Source of the DNA: Ectobius pallidus
Lineage: Eukaryota; Arthropoda; Insecta; Blattodea; Ectobiidae
Assembly: GCA_964059195.1 (NCBI GenBank)
Contig: CAXKWD010000001.1
Location: 217,008,484-217,072,483 of the forward strand
Direction of reading: 5' to 3'
Length of the DNA: 64,000 nt
Below the pieces are notes generated by a model, which saw only the letters and a list, made by a program, of their open reading frames with translations, ran no database searches and had not been told where the DNA came from. This document shows, in pieces, positions 44,214 through 55,794 of this stretch. Numbering within the stretch: position 1 is the first letter of the stretch; each line of letters begins with the position of its first letter. Both the position numbers and the translations under genes were made by a program.

Positions 44214-44884
44214 TCCTTTACATGAAGATAATTTCATTTTTAGCTATTTTCTTGAAAACAACTCTATTTTTATTTTTCTTCGCAATTCATCATTTTCATT
44301 AGCCTATGTTAACTGGATGCCCAATAAACGCACAATCATGTAAATATCTATTGCTTATTATTTCTCCTTTTGCGCAAAACCCTTGCGCATAATATTCAAA
44401 CACATTATAGATATTAAAGGTAAGATGAAATAATAAGATACCACACAGCCCCTAAGCTATTGGAGTGGGCTCAGTGGTTGCCAGGCAACACGTAGCTTTA
44501 AAACAGTTGAATAATTGAAGCGTAGCGTTGTGAATATCAACAATACCTGCCGCATATCAAGAGATCGGAGGGGGCCATGGCAAATATTACAGAGCACGCA
44601 TGCAGTGCATTACGTAATTAATCCAACTGGCAAATATTTAAGCTCGTCTTACCATCACCGCCATTACGACCTCAATAATCGTCAATTCATACCACACGCG
44701 AATATGCAAACAGATGAATGTGTACTGATCTTCCTAAACATAAGTAAAGGCCCACTGCGAATTGTACAGGGTGTTAATGATCAATACCTCAATATTTCCC
44801 CTGTATATAGAAGGGATATAGGCAAGTATTTTTATTAGGAGTTTCGTGCCCTAAAGATTCAGCATAAAATCTTCAATATCGAGT
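44214..44884. other. no gene; F3- and F2-like scraps
   Basis: 44214-44280 resembles the F3 block (TTACATGAAGATAATTTCAT), and 44768-44840 the end of family F2 (AGGGTGTTAATGATCAATAC). The 107-aa ORF at 44515-44838 has no recognisable motif. Confidence 0.45.
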
Positions 44885-44889
44885 TTTCA

Positions 44890-44985
44890 GCGTAAAACTA
44901 CATAACGACGAGCTTCATAACCTGTACTCATCACCAGATATAGTAAGGGTAATTAAATCACGGAGGATGAAATGAGCTGGAGAAA
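44890..44985 (+). pseudogene. LINE family L1x short fragment
   Basis: GTAAAACTACATAACGACGA, GCTTCATAACCTGTACTC, GGATGAAATGAGCTGG matches 45788-45875 of the longer LINE copy. It is cut off by SINE-B. Confidence 0.65.
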
Positions 44986-44989
44986 AGCT

Positions 44990-45640
44990 GCGTGCACAGG
45001 CCTATGACCCGGGAGATCCCGTTCAAATCCCGTGCCCGGCCAATTTGACATGGGTTTTTTCATAGTTTCCCCAGTCGTAAAGGCTGAATTGGATATTTAC
45101 ATACCATGAATCATTCTCACCATTTCATCGTGTATCATATCCATTTAAATTAATATCAGTTGAAATTTACTCCATTAAAATACATTAATAATAGAAACAA
45201 TTGACAAGCAATAGTTCCATGGCCTACCCTACTTTACAGACACAGATCCCGAACTCCTGATATGGCTTAGAAGCCATAGGCGTAACGAGGGGGGGGTTTT
45301 GGGGGTTTGAACCCCCCCCATTGACTAAAAAAAGGGAAAATTGTATAATTTTTTTAAGTCTGCCCATAAATTACTTAATGCGTGGGAAGCTTAAAACTCG
45401 TTATTTTGAGTCTTAATTTTTAAAATTTTCCGGGGAAGGGTCCCCGGAAGCTTAAATCTCGTTATTTTGCATCTTAATTTTTAAAATTTTCCGGGGGAGG
45501 ACTCCCGGACCCCCCTCTCCCAGGGTGGTATTATAACCACCCCAGATGTTATAACCCCCCCCATATGGTCGGCCTGGTTACGCCTATGTTAGAAGCTAAA
45601 AGGAGTATAAACACAGCCGAAGTAAATAACAATCCAAATA
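44990..45640 (+). mobile_element. SINE-B, interrupted by a hAT MITE
   Basis: B box CGTTCAAATCCCG, then GGCCAATTTGACATGGGTTT, TTCCCCAGTCGTAAAGGCTG, TCACCATTTCATCGTGTATC, and AATAGTTCCATGGCCTACCC. The body stops at GATATGGCTTAGAAGC and resumes after the MITE as TAAAAGGAGTATAAACACAG, as in the copy at 51319. The head (A box) is eroded. Confidence 0.75.
45275..45588. mobile_element. hAT MITE, family H3 (copy 1)
   Basis: Ends CATAGGCGTAACGAGG and, complemented, CATAGGCGTAACCAGGCCGA, flanked by the exact 8-bp duplication TTAGAAGC (45267-45274 and 45589-45596). GGGGGG/CCCCCC-rich subterminal blocks give a strong local foldback. Inserted in SINE-B. Confidence 0.92.
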
Positions 45641-45649
45641 AAACATATT

Positions 45650-46150
45650 TGTTTCCATAATGGAACTATTATCCTGCCGGTTGTATTATACGGATGTGAG
45701 ACATAGCCCTTTACTCTTCGGGAAGAACATAATCTGAGAGTGTTGGAAAACAGGGGGCTTAGGAAAATATTTGGGCGTAAGAGAAATGAAAACTGCATAA
45801 CGACGAGCTTCATAACCTGTACTCTTCACCGGATATAGTAAGGGTAATTAAATCACGAAGGATGAAATGGGCCGGACATGTTGCGCGCATGGGGGAGGAA
45901 AGACATATCTCAAAAGTATTGAGTGGGAGACCCAAAGGAAAAAGACCACTTGGAAGACCTAGACGTAGGTGGGAGGACAATATTAGGATAGATTTAAGTG
46001 AAGTAGGATTTGTGAGGGATGGTTGGATGGAGTTGGCGCAGAATAGGGTTGAATGGCGGGCTCAGGTAAGCGCGGCAATGAACCTCCGGGTTCCGTAAAG
46101 TAGATAATATTCCTTTAGCTTGCTGAAGAATTGTCTATTGCCATAGGGTA
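45650..46150 (+). pseudogene. LINE ORF2 C-terminal fragment (family L1x), includes open frame 45862-46098
   Basis: The longest copy of this family here. It encodes a region like LYG(C)ET...LREEH-type (frame-broken before 45860) and then an open 78-residue stretch: MKWAGHVARMGEERHISKVL, GRPKGKRPLGRPRRRWEDNI, and AQNRVEWRAQVSAAMNLRVP with a stop. This is typical of the tail of insect non-LTR retrotransposon ORF2, after the RT domain. The catalytic RT is missing (5' truncation). Other pieces: 33280-33530, 44890-44985, 51010-51260. Confidence 0.8.
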
Positions 46151-46160
46151 TGTAACTAAG

Positions 46161-46433
46161 CACAGGCGTAACGAGGGGGGGTTTTGGGGGTTTGAACCCC
46201 CCTCCCCATTGATTAAAAAAAGGAAAATTGTATAATTTTTTTAAGTCTGCCCATAAATTACTTAATACAAGTATAAAGTGTGGGAAGCTTAAAACTCGTT
46301 ATTTTGCGTGTTAATTTTTAAAATTTTCCGGGGGAGGGCCCCCGGACCCCCCACTCCCTGGGGGATATTCCATACCCCCCAGACCCCGCGGATGTTATAA
46401 CCCCCCCATATGGTCGGCCTGGTTACGCCTATG
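46161..46433. mobile_element. hAT MITE, family H3 (copy 2)
   Basis: Ends CACAGGCGTAACGAGG and, complemented, CATAGGCGTAACCAGGCCGA, flanked by the exact 8-bp duplication TAACTAAG (46153-46160 and 46434-46441). Only about 570 bp from copy 1. Confidence 0.92.
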
Positions 46434-46441
46434 TAACTAAG

Positions 46442-47130
46442 TACTACTAATAAGAAGTGAAAAATCGTAAGGTCCATGTTTTGGATACATAAACTCAAAC
46501 CGGTCTGAAATGATATTTGTACACCCCATAAACTTCATTCTCTAACTTCAGTGGCTTAATTAAACAACGGCTATCTCTGTCATATCTAGCTGTTGATTCT
46601 AGAAAAAACACGAGCTGACAGAATAATGAACATGTCTATCAAAAACGCGATGTCCTCTTTTCCCAGAAGAGGTGTGAGCAGTCGATTAAGAGCTCTGCAG
46701 ATTTTTTTTGTTTTTAATGTTCCTTGCTTTGAAAATAATTCGCTTCTGTAGCAGCTCTTTGCAGCAGTTCCACAGGCTTAACGACGCTATTTGTGGAGAA
46801 ATAAATTGGACTTCGCCTGGAGCCGTTAAGGGCTCAGACACACTTTTCTCTCGATAAACAAACAAAAATAAACACTATCGTGCAATTAACACTTCATTTA
46901 TTCGTTATTATCTGAAAAAGAAACCGTTAAAGAGACGCAACTGTGAGCATTTAAAGCTCCTTGAATGCTGCGAATCTCTATTCAAAAGGACGGGTTTCCA
47001 TTCGATGCGGAGAGATTAAGTTTGTTTGAATATTCTACTGGCTACGTAACTAGCGGATGTACAAACCCAACTGGTTTCATTTGGAGGGCCTTTCTTCCAT
47101 CATTTATCACTTAGTCAATAATAAAATCAG
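46442..47130. other. no gene recognised
   Basis: Possibly single-copy intergenic sequence; no repeat ends or coding signal seen. Confidence 0.4.
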
Positions 47131-47281
47131 GTAAACTGATGTAAAAAAGTGCCAGTATGTTTTTGTTTAATCAGTTATGACTGCAATTACGATATGCAGA
47201 ATGTGTGTTTTTTTTTAAATTGATTTCCAAGTTAAGCTCCAGATTTATTCATTAAGCAGGGCTTACGGAAGAAGAAAGGTC
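47131..47281 (+). repeat. interspersed repeat, partner of 35263-35405
   Basis: Same ordered blocks as 35263-35405 (AAAAAGTGCCAGTATGTTTT; TTAAGCTCCAGATTTATTCA; GCTTACGGAAGAAGAAAGGT), followed by a SINE-B-head-like scrap (complement of GGTGGCCGAGATGG) at 47283-47297. Confidence 0.6.
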
Positions 47282-47449
47282 TACCATCTCGGCCACCTGG
47301 GTCATTTTAACGGTCTAGTTGGATAAGAGCATGTAAAACAATAGTGTTTTTTTTCATAGCTACCTGTATTTTAATTTCCAAGGCCTTATAAGATCACAGT
47401 AAAACCATAGGCTATGTTGTCAAGATAACTGATTTTCATTTTTTTTTTT

Positions 47450-47850
47450 TATAAATTCTTTCGAATACGTATATTGCCATAAAATAGGCACTAAATTGAG
47501 CATTACTCCGAAACAGATCAACCGATTTTATCCATTATGAATAGACGTCTTCCCTTGGACATTGTAAATGTGTATACCAAGTTTCATAAAAATCCGGTAA
47601 AGCGTATTTGAGTTACCGCATCTTTAAAATATACACTAAATTGGGTTTTACTCCGGTACCGGTCAACAGATTAGGTTCAAATTCAATAGGGCACTTCTCA
47701 TGGACGTCATAAATGGGTATACCAAGTTTCATGGAAATCCGTTACAGCGTATTTGAGTGATGGCGCCTTTCTATGAGAACTGACAGACAGACAGACGGAC
47801 AGACATTTTTTCGTCCCCCACACAATCTCATAAAGTACCATACTGGCACT
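47450..47850 (-). repeat. interspersed repeat related to the IR 5' flanks
   Basis: Two internal repeats of TATACCAAGTTTCATNNAAA, TCCGNTANAGCGTATTTGAG, followed by (GACA)n and CATTTTTTCGTCCCCCACAC, AATCTCATAAAGTACCATAC. The complement of the last block lies upstream of both IR genes. Confidence 0.65.
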
Positions 47851-47867
47851 TAATAACATTTTTTAGT

Positions 47868-48310
47868 ACTAGCTCTCTAAAACAGATGCTTATCGGACTG
47901 TTAACATGCCGAAAAACTGCATAATAAAAATAGCAACCTAGGCCGCTAAAATTGCATAAAACTGCATTCAAAATGCAGTTTTATCGGCCAAGGACACTAA
48001 ACGCATCTTGAAAATCTGTAAACAAAATACAGATGGCATTGATCAGTCACACCAACGTTAACATGCATTTAAGCTTATATTTGATCATAAAACAACAAAT
48101 TTAATCCAACATGTTTGTTTATGATAATCAGAAACTTTACCAGGTTTTTTCGCAAAACACGGTAGCCTACTTCATCATATAACAACAAATATAAGCTAAC
48201 AACTTTTCACATCTTGGGTCACAAGAGAATCATTGCTTACCATGGATGCACAGGCATTTAAATGCAATATTATATTCCTTCTCATAGTCTACTGCTGCCG
48301 TGAATATTTT
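47868..48310 (+). repeat. family R-CTG (copy B)
   Basis: TAGCTCTCTAAAACAGATGC, AAAACTGCATTCAAAATGCA, TTTTTTCGCAAAACACGGTA in the same order as copy A. Confidence 0.7.
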
Positions 48311-48528
48311 ACGACATTTTTTAAGACAGCATGAATCACAATTAGAACTTCTAATACAAGATATAGGAAACAAATGTCACACAGTATATTTCGTTAGTAC
48401 TTTAATCTACATGCCTCCAATATGGTTTCAGTTACATAGAAAATATTCTTTTTAGACGTCGAATGTAAAAGATGCACTTTTAACAGTATACAACATTAAT
48501 TAAAAAGAAAAAGATATGCCCCTGAGTG

Positions 48529-49001
48529 CAGTGCTTTAGTTGGAAAATATTTTTTGGGGGTACTCATCTTACTTCAAAATTTTCCATATCGCCTCATACT
48601 GAATGTAATCCTTCGGTTGACATTTTCTGCATGCAGTTTCTTCTGCTGACCTATTGCCTCCTTGTAGTCATGACCTGACGTATGGAGCAGGATCAAAAAC
48701 GTCTAGTGGTGGTCCCACACATTTTATGAAAACAAGGTGGCTAGCCAACATGTGATCTAAGAAGAAAGTAACTGTAGAAATGCGCACGAAGGTGAAGATT
48801 AGAACGCATATCTGTGGAGAATTTAATAGTGCTTGTCATTTTTGGTATTGAATTAGACATTTAATAAGTATTTTAGGACAATCTCGTTCCTGTACTGCCA
48901 GTACGACGTACCGGAGCACATATTTTTCCCGGTATGGTAGAAGGAAAATAATTTTATACCGGTACGCAGTACCGGTGCGTACCGGCCCAACTAAAGCACT
49001 G
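48529..49001. mobile_element. hAT MITE, family H4
   Basis: Ends CAGTGCTTTAGTTGG in perfect inverted orientation, flanked by the exact 8-bp duplication CCTGAGTG (48521-48528 and 49002-49009). The right subterminal region is rich in GTACCGG/CCGGTAC motifs. No ORF. Confidence 0.92.
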
Positions 49002-49009
49002 CCTGAGTG

Positions 49010-49497
49010 TTATAAAATTATAACACTCCAGGGTAACCAATTTTGATTGCTTCGCAATGAAAATAATCTGTTAGTTAATAATAATAATTGCATATGATTA
49101 TTAAAAAGACTCAGTCTGATATAATTTTAAAATGTTAAAATTCATTACACCTTTTTAAATGCTAAATTTCTTACGGTGGTCGAAAAAATGTCATACTTAT
49201 TGGCTGAAAAGTGTTGTCCATTCCATCTCTTACATTGGCAGCCATGTACGAGAAATCAACAAGCTCTGTCTGCGAAGTGCGTACTAGATGGCATGACAGC
49301 TCACAAACAGCTGTAAAGCTCCAAAAATAGCTGCAGCGTACGTATTTAAAGGTATTTAACAAATATTTAACGTATCTAAAAAATAGTAAGTTATATGATA
49401 CACGTGGTAAATGATTTTATTTTTCCCTTAAGGGCTCTTTCTACAAACATGCCTACTCGCAAAATAAAAACGTATCGTAAATAACTATTTTGACCGA
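49010..49497. other. no gene recognised
   Basis: AT-rich; nothing supportable. Confidence 0.4.
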
Positions 49498-49943
49498 CTT
49501 AACTAATTAGTGGTACTTACGAATATTGTTGCCGTGGATCGTAAGTTGACATTCCCGCATGCAATCTTGTTGCTATGTGCGGTAAGAGTTTCCGTGCTGT
49601 TATGAATTTACTTACGCCACACCTCATAATACAAGCCTTTATGGACAAGGCCCCCCAGGACAAATATTCGGTTCCCATAACAACAAACACATGCGAATCA
49701 CTTTCTGAAATAAACATGAATCTTCAGGAATGTATATACATAATGTTTTCAGGTAATATCACAATTAATATAATTAAATTGATATAAATAATCATCGTGC
49801 AAAAAGTAGCATGCAATACTCGTGCCGTAAGCGCATAACGGATCTCGGAAAATTGAAAAAACTCGGCGTGGGCGCCTCCTTTTTTCAAACTCTTTCCTGG
49901 ATCCGTATGCATCGCTTACGGCACTTGTATCGCAATATACTAT
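49498..49943 (-). mobile_element. R450 family (copy 4)
   Basis: Same blocks as copy 3, with an internal deletion relative to copy 1 around 49580-49660. Confidence 0.75.
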
Positions 49944-49944
49944 T

Positions 49945-50395
49945 TTAGTACACGCTCTCTAAAACAGCTGCTTATCTGACTGGTAACACGCCGGAAAATT
50001 GAATTTTAACGACCAAGGCCGCTCAAATTGCATAAAACTGCATTCAAAATGCAGTTTTATCGGCCTTGTACTTTAAAGTCGTCATGGCAATCTATAAACA
50101 AAATCCAGACGGCATTGACAAGTCACACCGACGTTAACATGGATTTAAGCATTTTTTCTCTCTTTCGTAATTTTACCTCTCCCTTTTAGGGACCTTTATG
50201 CGGCCCGCGAAGCCCGAGCCTTACCGGGCCGCGACCTGTCGGGAGAGGAATGAACTATGGATCACAACACATACCTACTTTATTTAAGCATATAATTGGT
50301 CATAAAACAACAAATTTAAGCCAACATGTTTCTTTATGATAATCAGAAACTTTACTGGGGTTTTTCGCAAAACACGGTAGCCTAGGGCGATGAAA
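49945..50395 (+). repeat. family R-CTG (copy C) with an insertion
   Basis: TTAGTACACGCTCTCTAAAA shows the form unoccupied by the Tc1 element of copy A. Interrupted at 50153-50281 by a family S module. Confidence 0.7.
50153..50281 (+). mobile_element. family S module, retroposon-like insertion
   Basis: Flanked by the exact 10-bp duplication ATTTAAGCAT (50143-50152 and 50282-50291). The body has TTTTACCTCTCCCTTTTAGG, GCCCGAGCCTTACCGGGCCG and TGAACTATGGATCACA, as at 35520-35665. At about 130 bp with a retroposon-like target duplication it may be a very small SINE, though no A/B boxes are obvious. Confidence 0.6.
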
Positions 50396-51009
50396 TGCAG
50401 CTTTCACTTCGTGTGTCTTATGTTAGAAGTTCTATTTCAAGCTGCCTAAACAATAAAACACGAGCAGGCGGACTTATGTCACATACACTTGTAGCAGGGA
50501 CTGTACATACCTGGCACACAGTAAAGATGTCAGACTTGAAATCTCAGCGCAGGGAATTACGATGCGAGAGATATTTTAAATTCCAGGCATTCTGCGATTC
50601 CATTCACATGCTCTGAATATTCCCCGATGCTCGGAGATTGCTTATACAGGTAGCAAAATCAGCGAATATTTCTCAACCGTCTGAGAGTTAAATTGTTAAC
50701 TCATTTTAGGAAAGATATTCCGAATTTATAAATAACTTTTGAAGTGTGAACATCTTTAAAATCGGTCTTATAGTGAGTCACTTGGGAAATCCCATGTCAT
50801 GGAAATCATAGGCATCGACTTTAGGGGGGTCAAGGTACTTTCTGCCCACTTCCAGTATTTAACTTTCATCATATTAAAGGCCCAAGTTTAACTGCTATTA
50901 TTTTTTTTATTGAACATAAAATTATAAATGCAGAGAGTCTTTCGATGCCTGCAGAAATGTTGATTTAGGAATTAATAGGGAAAAATTAAGTACATGGTCG
51001 TGAAACGTC

Positions 51010-51260
51010 AAAATATTGCTCTACAAAATCTTACAATATCCGGCAAATCGTTCGAACAAGTGGATAAATTCAAATAGCTAGGAGCATTAATGACAGATAC
51101 AAATAATATTAAATCTAAAGTTAAGTATAGAGTCAAATCAGGAAGTGAGAGGGATGGTTGGATGGAGTTAGCACAGAATAGGGTTGAATAGCGGGCTCAC
51201 GTAAGCGCGGCAATGAACCTTCGGGTTCCGTAAAATAGATGATATTCCTTTAGCTTGCTT
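51010..51260 (+). pseudogene. LINE family L1x fragment, internally deleted
   Basis: An upstream piece (about 51060-51115) encodes FEQVDKFK and LGALMTDTNNI-like residues of the RT tail. It then jumps to AGAGGGATGGTTGGATGGAG, the 3' end matching 46010-46140. The middle is deleted. Confidence 0.65.
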
Positions 51261-51318
51261 AGGAATTGCCTATATATAATTTAACAGATATACCCTGTTA
51301 ATTTTGTACACATCGAGT

Positions 51319-51650
51319 GAGGTGGCCGAGATGGTAACGTCTTGGATTCGCATTCGGGAGTTTTCAGGTTCAAATCCCGTGGCCGGCCAATTTGATATGG
51401 GTTTTTGTTTTTGCATGGCTTCCCCAGTCGCATTGCCCCAATGCCGAATTGGATATTTACAAACCACGAATCATCCTCACCATTTCATCCTGTATCATAT
51501 CAATGTGAATAAATATCAGTTGAAATTTACTAAATAAGCCAACAACAGAAACAATTGACAAGCAATAGTTCCATGGCCTACCCTACTGTATAGACACAGA
51601 TTCCGAACTCCTCATAATGACCTCGTACGGTACTTGAAAAGTGTATAAAC
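51319..51650 (+). mobile_element. SINE-B, best head
   Basis: tRNA-like head GGTGGCCGAGATGGTAACGT with B box GGTTCAAATCCCG, then GGCCAATTTGATATGGGTTT and the family body to about GAAAAGTGTATAAACACAGC. Confidence 0.75.
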
Positions 51651-52375
51651 ACAGCTGACATTAAAAAACAGATTTTGTACAGCTAAAACAAGCGAATTCA
51701 CAAACTTGTGATTGCAAGATAGTCAAGGCCATCCTTATTCAATAGGAAGAATGAAATAAATCTATTGAGGCTTTGGTTTCCACATTCACTTGTCAGACTA
51801 GCATTCCGATATAGGCAGTTTTAACAGCTGAAGTCCCATAAGACCGACTTTAAAGACGTTCACACATCAAAATACCAAGAATTCTTGTATAAATATTGTA
51901 CAGTGTCGCAGATGCATGGAGAAGTCAAGCAGGGAGTAAAGGGGATCGATTTTTTCGCTTGCCCCTTCGGATGAGGGAAAATACCCTGGTAGTAGACTAT
52001 GGGCTTATACACGTGGTTAAAAGTTTTCAATTCTCCTTCTTTTGAATGTGTAATGAACGCACTTTCTTAACTTCTAAGTTCAGAACTTAGGTCTTCTGTA
52101 AGGGATTAAGCTTTTTCTCCTCTGCAAATCGTTTGGCAGATTTCCAGTCCGAATTTATACGATGTTATGTCAGCACGGTCATTATAGGAATGGCGCTTGT
52201 TAACCAAAATTAATTACTTTGATTGGCTGATTTCAGACGAGTTATTTCATGTTATTGGTTGAAAAGATGGATGCAATATTCATAGCAATTTTGTTTACAT
52301 TCTTGTTGTTGTTGTTTTTTTTTCAGGTTTGAGTTTTAGTGGTACGGTAACTTCGAAGTTCGTAAATGAAATACG
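51651..52375. other. no gene recognised
   Basis: No supportable feature. A (GTT)n/poly-T run lies at about 52303-52323. Confidence 0.4.
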
Positions 52376-52656
52376 AGGGTTGGAAGTTTATTAGTGGCAA
52401 CACATCTATAAAATAAAGGTGAATTACAGGAAGTTCTAATCGCTTTTGTTGGATGTTGGTTGGATATCCAGCATACTTCAGAGCAAATAGAAGCCTTCTA
52501 TCACTATGAATGTCTTCACAGTAACCAGAAGAAATTGAGCTGGCTCTATCAACCGGTCTAAAATGAATTTTGGATCTGACTGAAAGCCAATGATTAAAAA
52601 TTAAAAATAATTCCATACCTTAAAATTATTCTTGATTCAGAATAATATGTAATTAC

Positions 52657-53343
52657 TAGGCTTCGGATGATTATGACCTAAAAAAGTGGAAAATATGATG
52701 CTAATATGATCTTAAAAATGACTAAATATGACCCGAAAATCCTAAATATTACCTCACAAAAGAACGAACTTTCTAAAACTAAATGTTCTAATCTAAGACG
52801 TTTAGTGACACTAAAATATTACATCATATTAATTCAATAAGATAATCATTTTCTAACAATTTTACAGGTGATTTACAGTTTTGCTAGTAAAGAACTTCTG
52901 ATCTATTAATGTTTCCAGATACCACTGCAAATGTGAACTGAAAATATTCTAAAAACATGCCTATAGGAAGTTGTTAACAACAAGGAGGAAGAGGTAAGTA
53001 TGCTATTACTTGTTATTGTCCCTTCACATTTCAGTTAGGCCTACAGTAAAACCAAAATATTCCTAACTCTTTTTCGGAAAAAAAATTAAGTGACAATTTA
53101 GAGCACAATATACAGCATAACTGTGCTCTTTACCGAATTTATAACTGAAATATGATGTTAAATTACAAATATGACCGATACATGACCAAAACCATGAAAA
53201 TTATTATCAAAATATGACTTTATATGCAAAATAAAAACGGTCCGATTAGGATAACAAATGTGTCATTCATGTTTAATTTGTGTTTGCGGCGAGAATGGAG
53301 GTCTGGATAAAAAGTATGACATGTCATAAACATCCGACCCCTA
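52657..53343. mobile_element. hAT-like MITE, family H5
   Basis: Ends TAGGCTTCGGATGATTATGA and, complemented, TAGGGGTCGGATGTTTATGA. Flanking 8-mers GTAATTAC and GTAATAAT match at six of eight positions. Internal ATATGACC-type repeats resemble those of H1. Confidence 0.7.
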
Positions 53344-53428
53344 GTAATAATATAATGCTGGAAGATGGGTCACTTGTTTTTCACTTCCGGCGGAGGTTCA
53401 ATCATTGCTTTACACTCAATCATTCATC

Positions 53429-54653
53429 GGCCCGGATTTTTATGTGCTAAAAAACTTAAAAACATTTATTTTTTATGTGCTAAAAATGTTAAAAATATGT
53501 GCTAAAATTTAAAAAATATGTGCTAAAAGAATTTTTTTTTAATCTGAAAAAAAAAGAAAAAAAAACACCAGAATGTTCGTAACTTACTAGAACAAATTAT
53601 ATTGAAAGTCGCCAACATCAGATGTAAAATGTTGACTGGAGTTGCATTGCACAACAAATGTCATCTCCAAAGGATCACAAATCCTTGCCTATTATCCGAG
53701 AATAATGCCTTATAATGAGAACAGGAACGTTCTACTTCACACGATGTTAACCTTGCATATTTCTAGAGGGGTATATCACTAACACACTCACACGATCAAG
53801 TTCACTTATGTTTTAGCCTTCCAAAACTTGAGCTACTTTGCAGAGGGTTTGGTAGCCACCATTTTTCTCAAACATACCTTTAAATTATGTTCTTAGAACT
53901 TCTATTTTCGAACCTGAGATAGTGTTAAGTTGCCTTTCAACATATTGTATTTCTTTAACTGAATTACTCAATAAATCTACAGAAGCTTCTAGTTTTTTAT
54001 TGAGTGAATCAAAATTAGCCGATATGAAAGCCAAGTCACATTTTAAAGTAGTATCACATATTAAATTCTGAATAATCTCAATTGCAGAGGCATCGTCTTT
54101 GTCCAGTTCACTTACTACAGATGCAAATGCTTAAAAATGATCTGCATAATACAACACGGCACTTGAGATTGGGTTCTGTTCTTCCCCGATAAGCAAGTGC
54201 AAGTGAATCACTCTCACCTCATTGCAAGTGCAGCATTTGTATTGAATTCTTTCGAGATACAATTTTTTGTTGTAAAATGTTAAGAGAGAATGAGGAAAAG
54301 TACTAAAATATTTATTTATGGAGAATATATAGAAAATATTTATTCCCATAACTTTTTTGTAAAAAAATATGTTTTTATGTAAAATAAAATTTGGAATTTG
54401 CGGTTGTCTGACCTTGATATGAGCATCAGGGGAAAAAAATTACATAAAAAATCCGGAAAAGTACTAAAATATGTATTTATGGAGAAAATATCGAAAATAT
54501 TTATTTACATAACATTTTTTGTAAAATATGTGTTTTTATGTGAAATAAAATTTGGAATTTGCGTTTGTCGGACCTCGATTTGGATATTAAACTTTGTTTT
54601 AGGAATGTACGCATCAGGAAAAAATACATTTTTTTACATACAAATCCGGGCCC
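53429..54653. mobile_element. hAT-like MITE, family H6 (TATGTGCTAAAA-rich)
   Basis: Ends GGCCCGGATTTTTATGTGCT and, complemented, GGGCCCGGATTTGTATGTAA. Flanks CATTCATC and TATTCATC match at seven of eight positions. The left side repeats ATGTGCTAAAA at 53440-53530, and the right side has a duplicated block (ATTTGGAATTTGCGNTTGTC at about 54389 and 54549). Confidence 0.8.
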
Positions 54654-54689
54654 TATTCATCACAATGAGTAAACGTTTTTTTTTTTTTT

Positions 54690-55160
54690 CACGATGCAAC
54701 TAATTAGTGGTACTTACGAATATTGTTGCCGAGGATCGTAACTTGACATTCCCACACGCAATCTGGTTGATATGAAAAGAAATGAAATCTCAATGCTGGA
54801 AAAATTACAAAAAACACTAGTGCCGTAAGTAAAACCATCACAATACAAGCCTTTATCGAAGACCAGAAAGAAAGGGCCCCCCCCCCAGTTTGTGGCGACT
54901 TTAACATGACAAATATTCCATCCCCAACAACCAACACATGCGAATAACTTTCTGAAATATAACATCCATCTTCAATAGTGTATGTACATAATATTTTCAG
55001 CTAATATCTCAATTAATATAATTAAATTGATATAAATAATCATCGCGCAAAAAATAGCATGCAATACTCGTTCCATAAGCGTATAACGGATCTCGTTTTT
55101 TCAAACTCTTTCCTCGATCCGTATGTACCGCTTACGGAACTAGTACCGCAATATACTATT
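54690..55160 (-). mobile_element. R450 family (copy 5)
   Basis: GCAACTAATTAGTGGTACTT, GTTGCCGAGGATCGTAACTT, TAGCATGCAATACTCGTTCC, GCTTACGGAACTAGTACCGC. Confidence 0.8.
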
Positions 55161-55794
55161 AACCAATCTTGAAACAGGATACGGAAAATATGTATATTTA
55201 TACCACACTGATACGTATTGACCCAGATTCCGCTTTGAAAAGTGGCAAATGACAACAGAAATATTATAATTGCATGGTAGTAATAAAACATAAAAGAAAA
55301 AAATGTTAAATGCAAAGTAATGAAATTGAAGAAAGGAAGGAAAATTTATAATTTCAAATTAAACCTAGAGAGAGGAACACGAGATGGTAATACGTATAAT
55401 GCTGATGAAAAAGATAAGATTAAAAAAAGTGTATGATGGGGAAAAAATGAAGGTAAAAAGGCAAGAGAGGAAAAAAAAACTAAATGAAGGTATATTTTAC
55501 GTGTTTAGTTGGCATTTGTGGGGGGGATATCATAACTGTGTAACTAAGAAGGCCATGCATATCCTGTTAATTAAATGTGGTAGCGGATGTAATATTCAAA
55601 CCCGCTGAATACGCATTTCTTTGCTTCTGTATCAGCAAATTGGTAACCTTGCTGCAAAATGAAGTCAATTAACTTTGCAGTCTGTACGTCTGTCTGTGTG
55701 TGTGTGTGCGATTCTGGCATTACTCATTTCGTTACTGCTACCCCGCTGACTCCATGAAACCAGACCCTTGTTTCCAATAGCTGGAATAATTGCA
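55161..55794. other. no gene recognised; short (TG)n run
   Basis: AT-rich with a (TG)n tract at about 55690-55708. No supportable gene. Confidence 0.4.

Noticed and set aside
50800..50880. hAT-like terminus CATAGGCATCGACTTTAGGG
   Set aside because: No matching second end or target duplication could be found.
52376..52600. Mariner-like 5' end (TACGAGGGTTGGAAGTTTAT)
   Set aside because: One short resemblance, no partner end and no coding trace; not enough to call.
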